Source: Liolophura sinensis (lineage: Eukaryota > Mollusca > Polyplacophora > Chitonida > Chitonidae). From it: a stretch of 64,000 nucleotides of DNA. Of the stretch, positions 58,906-64,000 are shown piece by piece. A program made the position numbers and the translations under genes. Location: NCBI RefSeq assembly GCF_032854445.1, contig NC_088304.1, positions 5,582,001 through 5,646,000 of the forward strand, written 5' to 3'. The stretch's first letter is position 1, and each line of letters begins with the position of its first letter. Below the pieces are notes generated by a model. That model was not told the origin of the DNA and searched no databases. It saw nothing but the letters and a program-made list of their open reading frames with translations.

Positions 58906-61530
58906 ACACCTTCCCAAAGTTACAGACATACAACAATGAACATTACATTCAATGATAAAAGGAGCCCTTGTCACGATATATGTAAACATGCTTAATTCAT
59001 TTATTATTCGTTAAAAGAATAAAAAAGAAAGCTACTGTTCAAATGTTACAAATATGTGTTTATATGTATGCACAAATCTGAAAATAAACATCTGTACATC
59101 TTTATTAAATATCAACTGTATGCTAATTGTGATATCAGTATACATGGTCCCATCATGTAATTCACAAGACATTTTACAACTACCTGGGAATCAAATGAGC
59201 AAAAACCAAATGCAACAACATATAATCTTTACCTTGGGCATTAAGTGTTGATTGTTTTGCTTCTTGAAATTGATTTTCTCTTTATGCATGTATTAAGAAC
59301 ATATTCATATACAAATTTTTACAGCTTTCTGGTGCTTGAAGTCAAAATAAAGTGATAGACAGAACTTATTATTTGATCTTTTTATCTGATTTATTTTCTT
59401 CAATAACATCAAGTACAAAGGTCTCATCCCAAAATTTCTGGATTTATTTATTTCCTTATTAATGTATTTGATTGTTGTTTAAGCTTATAATGCCACACAC
59501 AAGAGTTTTTTTACCTGTGCTATGTACATCAGTTTTATGTTCGGTTTAAGGTCATCACTGAATTTTACACTGTGCAGATGGCAAACATGGCTGTTGTGGA
59601 TGACAGTTCAATAATATATGGCACTTCATACTGTCAACAGATCTAGACCAAAGTTTTCATGCCTTATAGTAGTCAAACATGTATATTAAAAGCACATAAA
59701 AAAGAAAGATAACCTAAAATATCCACAATTTACAGAGCCAAAATGGCCAAGAAAAGTGTATCATATCCAAAATGTGGTACCGGAATTGCATTTTCAATCC
59801 TGACCTGTGAGAAAAACAGTATTGCTAAACGTACATGTAGTAAATGACTAAAGCCTGCATATTTACTTATTTACTTGCTCTATTGAAGGAAATCCTGTTG
59901 TAATAAGTAATTACCAGTACAAGTAGTTATAACCACAACAACAGGGTAATGTAGCATTCCGGTGGTCGAGAACCATGCCATTTGCTGAAGCAGGTCAGAC
60001 AACCAGTTTCTGACGGCCGAATGAGTCACAATCACTTTCACTTTGTCTATTGGAGTGTAGCAGAAACATCCTGGTAAAATTCCTTTTTGCAAAAATGTAC
60101 GTTGTAGCACAACCCTCAAATGCGGTCTAAAAATAGAAGTCTAACTGGAATCTGGATGTCTGAAATACTCCCCTTCCTTTCCCAACATTTCCAAGAACAA
60201 CAGAAATAAAAAGAAAATAAAATGAAAATAAAAATAGGAATCAGTCATTATTATTAAGGATGTAGATGTTTGGATGATAAAAAAGATATACACAATTTTC
60301 AGACAAAATGGTGTGATGAAATCTGTGTACCGGTACATCAAAATCCATGATTACACTGTGCCTGAAACAGTAGTAATTATGAAAATAATTACCCAATTGT
60401 AAATAAAGCAACTTAAGCAAGCAAATTTCAATGATAAGGCAGATGCCTGCTATTAAAGGGTCAGTATTTTAGGAAGAGTTACATGGAGAAAATCTGTATA
60501 GGGTCTACATGGAAAAGTGCTAGTACACAAAGTCCTAAATGAAAGTAATTATAAAAACTACCCCACTGCCATTAAACTTTTTAAGCATGCACAAGGTCAG
60601 ATTATAGGTACATGTAAAACAAATATTAAGTTTCATCAACATCATCGCAGTAGTTTGAGAGCAGTTCCATCAACAAATTGGCATGGGCATAAATTAAAAT
60701 CCTTATTGCACTAAGCACCTGAACAGGAGGAATTATGAATTAATTATTGTTATTAAATGTATGCATGCACATGTATAATGATAGGGAAAACATGTGCTAA
60801 GTTTCATGCAAATAGGTTAAGTACTCTAGGAAGAGTTGCATCAACAAGTCTAAATACATAAAAAAGCATCATTACGCAAAGTCCTAAATGGGGGTCATTA
60901 TTTTCATAATGGTAAGTACTGAAAATCATGTCTGCGGGCAGGCAGAGTAGTTCCAGTGCCCTCCCCCATTCCCCAACCCCCAGCCACTGAGGGCCATCCC
61001 AGCCAGCAGTAAAACATCCAGTGAGTGCAGGCATTTCCTGAGAGGGGAAATATCTGGCTAGTCACATTTATGAGAAATTAGACTTCCAGGAACCCTGTTA
61101 GAACTGCCTAGATGGGAAGGCCTGATGTAACAGCCACAGCTTTGGTGAACTGGATCCTGGAAACATGTCTGTCTTGCTACATATACAGACAAAGGCACAT
61201 AGAGGACTAATCTGTCAAAGCTAGACAGGAAGCATGTAACTACAGTATTACATTACATACCCCTAAAACTGCTCTGTGTGACTCTTGTTTATATTGGAAG
61301 ATTGCCATAGGCCATTGCTGGATGGAAGGAGTTATAATTCAATTTTCAGATTAACCCATGTTAAAATCTGTCTGCCTGCGTGCAGAGAGTGTTGGTGACA
61401 GCTGTTCCGGGAGGTATGTATAGCTAGCTAGATTGCTCATATAGGCAGGAGAGTATAAACGCAGCAAAAGTTGACAGGTGGAAGATTTATCTGCAGCCTA
61501 AAACCTTTAAATGGCTCTTTATGATTATAA
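58906..61530. other. Intergenic, with two diverged copies of a short interspersed repeat
   Basis: Related segments at about 60470-60560 and 60815-60910 share TAGGAAGAGTTRCAT and CAAAGTCCTAAATG. No coding exon recognised. Short frames (e.g. minus 60804-61034) lack family features. Confidence 0.5.
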
Positions 61531-61533
61531 ATG

Positions 61534-61755
61534 TACTGTAATTCTTCAACTTTTTCGCATGTTTGTAAGGTGTTTATTCAAGCATATTTTGAAGGCAGTA
61601 ATCAGTGTTGACTGATAAAATTATACTGTTTATGAAGCCCTGAAACTGGTCAGTCCAACCATTGAAGTTTTGTCTCCAAAATCAAATGAAAAATGTGAAT
61701 GAAGTGCGCTGAAAGTTGCTCTTTCATATTCGAAAAGTTTGAGGAATTGGGGTAG
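61534..61755 (+). mobile_element. ~220-bp TIR element, copy 4 (best ends)
   Basis: The left end TGTAATTCTTCAACTTTTTC and the right end complement CCCCAATTCCTCAAACTTTT CG are imperfect inverted repeats of about 22 bp flanked by TA. Internal CTTTGTCTCCAAAATCAAAT-type core is shared with the other copies. No coding capacity. Confidence 0.75.
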
Positions 61756-61934
61756 ATGTGAAAAAATATATACAACAAAAAAAACAAACTTAGCATTTTC
61801 AGAAATGGGGCAGAATAGAAAACTTTGGACAAGCTTCAAAGAAATATCCTGTTTTAGGGCTGAAGATAAATCATACGTACATGTCTTAAACCACTTATAG
61901 TCACAAACAGCTCACTTCTCTCATAAAATAAGGA

Positions 61935-62160
61935 ACTCTTCAGGGGCCTACAGGTTAGAGCATTGGCCTGAAAGTCGCGAGACCCGAGATCAAGCGCATG
62001 TCGGATCATACCAAAGACTTGGCACTCAGCACTGAGAGGTGAGAGCAAGGAAACAGAACTGGTTGGCCGGTGTCAGCATAATGTGTCTGGGTGGTGTGTC
62101 ATATCTAGTGTCTGGCATGATACTTCAGTGGCAGCTGCACCCTGCCACAAGAAGCAAGTA
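61935..62160 (+). mobile_element. SINE family B, near full length
   Basis: The tRNA-like head GGCCTACAGGTTAGAGCATT..GCGAGACCCGAGATCAAGCG is followed by GCACTCAGCACTGAGAGGTG, ACTGGTTGGCCGGTGTCAGC and CATGATACTTCAGTGGCAGC. Same family as 38512-38795. Confidence 0.82.
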
Positions 62161-62227
62161 GACACAGTACATGTACACACCCCTACTGACTCCTTGATCG
62201 TCATATGATTGCAGAATTGACAAGTAT

Positions 62228-62400
62228 GACATACATTAATGTACATACATCATGTATGTACATACGTAAATACATATACATACATACACATACATACATA
62301 TAACATACATACATATACATACATACATACATACATACATACATACATACATACATACATCATGTATGTACATACGCAAATATAAAATAAAATGTACATA
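62228..62400. repeat. (CATA)n microsatellite
   Basis: Long runs of CATA/TACA tetranucleotides with a small ATGTATGTACATAC inversion, immediately upstream of a SINE. Confidence 0.95.
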
Positions 62401-62555
62401 CATGTACGTACAGCCGTGGGGGGGTCTGCCAACAACCTGAGAATGGGTCTTGGGTTTTACCCCGCTTTCTTCCCACCATAATGCAGGTCGTTGTCATATG
62501 AGTGAAATATTCTTGAGTACAGCGTAAGACACCAATCAAATAAATAAATAAACAT
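62400..62555 (+). mobile_element. SINE family A, partial
   Basis: GTCTGCCAACAACCTGAGAA..CCACCATAATGCAGGTCGTT..GTGAAATATTCTTGAGTACA and an AAATAAATAAAC tail. Confidence 0.87.
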
Positions 62556-62907
62556 ACATACATACAGACGTACATACACAATGTAAGTATATATATCTGC
62601 ATGTACAGCATGTCTGGGTCCATGTGTGCACCTGTGTTCATATACACAACAGGGGATCTACATGTATGTCAGCAGCCAATCAGCAGATTGGTATGGAATG
62701 GATGTGCAAATGTGCCACAGAGGATGTAATGTAAACATGTCACAAGGGATGAACAAAGATGTGCAAGCCACCCCAACTCTTAAACATATAAACAAAACTT
62801 TTACCTTTTCAACTTAACACTTTTTTTCAGATTTGGACTGGTTAGCTGTATTCAAATCATAGGACACAAACAGCTTAGTTGATGTATAAATCCTGTAGGC
62901 CCTGAAA

Positions 62908-64000
62908 ATGGCTGAAGAGCTCTCAGACAATTTTGAAAATCTGACATTTGTTCTGCAGAATTACCTGCCCTTGCCTGCGGACTGGGAGAAATTGTCCAGT
63001 TCGTGCAATGCAGATTGCCTCAACAGAAACAGTGGAACATCAAAATCCTTTATACTATGACAAAGTTATGTGTGGAAGCACAGCAGAATGGTTGGCACTT
63101 CCATATCAAGCTTATGATGAGTCCACGTATTGTTATCCAGCCAACCATACATTGCACTCCAGACCTGGACATAGTATCTGTCAATAAGGCCTCCTTGTAA
63201 TAGCAAATTGCTTTTAAGAGTGCTACAAAGATGACTACCAAGCCGTCTTTCGGATGGTACAGCTTTCCAGCACCCATGCTGGCTATGTTATCCTGGAACT
63301 GGTTTTTCGAAAGCCACAACCCAGTGGTCCCTGTCAGTTTGCGGGAAAAGGAAATTGTGACAAAATGAGAACTTTTTTCTCTTTGGATTGGAGGATGGAA
63401 GCAAAATACAGTGTTTAAGGAGCCACGTTCGGTTGCCAAAAAATGAAGAGGGTCTTCAAAAAGGGCCTGCATTCACTACCTCGATTCCTTCAGAGACATA
63501 TGGCAACTTTGATACAGACAATGTGGATGCTATAGCTTGTCCAGAATGGCCTCCAATGGCAACTCATTGGCAGTCAAGAGATCGCCCTGGGAACTGGCCA
63601 TCGCCTGCTCTAGTGGACCAAAATCTTGAAGACTGGTTGTTTGGTTGTTCCAGTCAACCATAGCAAAAGCCTTCATCCTGACTACGAGTGGAGGTTGTCC
63701 TTTAGTCAAGCCGAAGTCAGCCTGGCAAGGTCACTGTCTGATGTTCAAAGGAAGTGTTATTTGATTGTGAAAACATTCTTCAAGACCAGCTTGTGTGAAC
63801 CAGCTGTGCTATCCAGTTATCATCTGAAGACCCTAATGTTCTGGCAATGTGAACAGATACCAGAAAACACCTGGAATAAATCCACATGGCTGACTGTGTA
63901 ATTGGTCTGATAGATTCTCTCCTTAAGTCTCTCTCTGTCAAAAAAATATCTCATTACTTCATCCCTGAGCACAATTTGATAGACCACATTGATCCAAATG
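62908..64000 (+). pseudogene. Mab-21 domain (cGAS-like receptor family) gene, frameshifted, runs off the window
   Basis: Mab-21 proteins share a nucleotidyltransferase fold with cGAS; many invertebrate members are innate sensors (cGLRs), others are of unknown role. Family-like pieces occur in order but in changing frames: MAEELSDNFENL at 62908; a GSTAEWLALPYQAYDES stretch resembling the GS..EG nucleotidyltransferase motif near 63075; TIHCTPDLDIVSVNKASL near 63145; SSTHAGYVILEL near 63266; ACPEWPPMATHWQSRDRPGN near 63530-63600; EWRLSFSQAEVSLARSLSDV then QRKCYLIVK and LSSYHLKTLMFWQCE at about 63690-63850; and DSLLKSL..ISHYFIPEHNLIDHI at 63889-64000. At least five frame changes are needed. The locus appears unspliced. 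The family's catalytic acidic residues cannot be assigned reliably. Active genes nearby show no frameshifts, so decay is more likely than read error. The 3' end is beyond the window. Confidence 0.75.

Noticed and set aside
62250-62647. Minus ORFs rich in MYVCMYVC
   Set aside because: Translation of a (CATA)n microsatellite plus a SINE.

Overview
This is eukaryotic, intron-rich, AT-rich nuclear DNA, most likely from a marine mollusc (possibly a bivalve). The evidence is short coding exons with GT..AG introns, vertebrate-like protein families, many tRNA-derived SINEs whose 3' core ('..gtgaaatattcttgagtacggcgtaaaacacc..') I associate with molluscan genomes, and a damaged Mab-21-family gene, a family that is greatly expanded in bivalves. 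The species call is inference. There is no operon, CRISPR array or other prokaryotic structure.

Two protein-coding genes can be rebuilt exon by exon, and they point at each other (tail to tail). (1) Plus strand, about 8.8-24.2 kb: an orthologue of GOLGA3/golgin-160, a Golgi coiled-coil protein. Fourteen exons join in phase from 8770 to a stop at 24193-24195 and give 1606 residues. The true N-terminus is not settled; a candidate upstream exon at 4014-4264 does not match in phase. (2) Minus strand, 56751 down to 36580: a complete 12-exon, 565-residue major facilitator superfamily transporter of the ZIFL (zinc-induced facilitator-like) type. All its splice phases close without a frameshift.

The right end (62.9-64 kb) holds pieces of a Mab-21/cGAS-like-receptor gene. 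Recognisable family motifs occur in order but jump between reading frames at least five times. The two genes above are clean over about 6.5 kb of coding sequence, so I read this as a pseudogene rather than sequencing error. It runs off the window.

The rest is dominated by tandem repeats, about a quarter of the window. They have unrelated units of 14 to 136 bp: 17 bp at 3.1 kb, 40 bp then 53 bp at 5.5-7.7 kb, 44 bp at 28.7-31.2 kb, 69 bp at 31.4 kb, 67 bp at 33.6 kb, 16 bp at 37.0 kb, 47 bp at 40.3 kb, 27 bp at 41.9 kb, 87 bp at 43.4 kb, 62 bp at 45.1-48.4 kb, 136 bp at 48.9 kb and about 114 bp at 52.5 kb. Most large introns of the transporter gene carry a private minisatellite. The most unusual one starts inside exon 9 and has multiplied that exon's own splice donor about 18 times. 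Interspersed elements include three SINE families (one nested inside another, one touching a splice donor), a TTAA-flanked MITE at 8.4 kb and a roughly 220-bp TIR-bearing element present four times.

The two genes have no obvious functional link. Their proximity looks like ordinary genomic neighbourhood.
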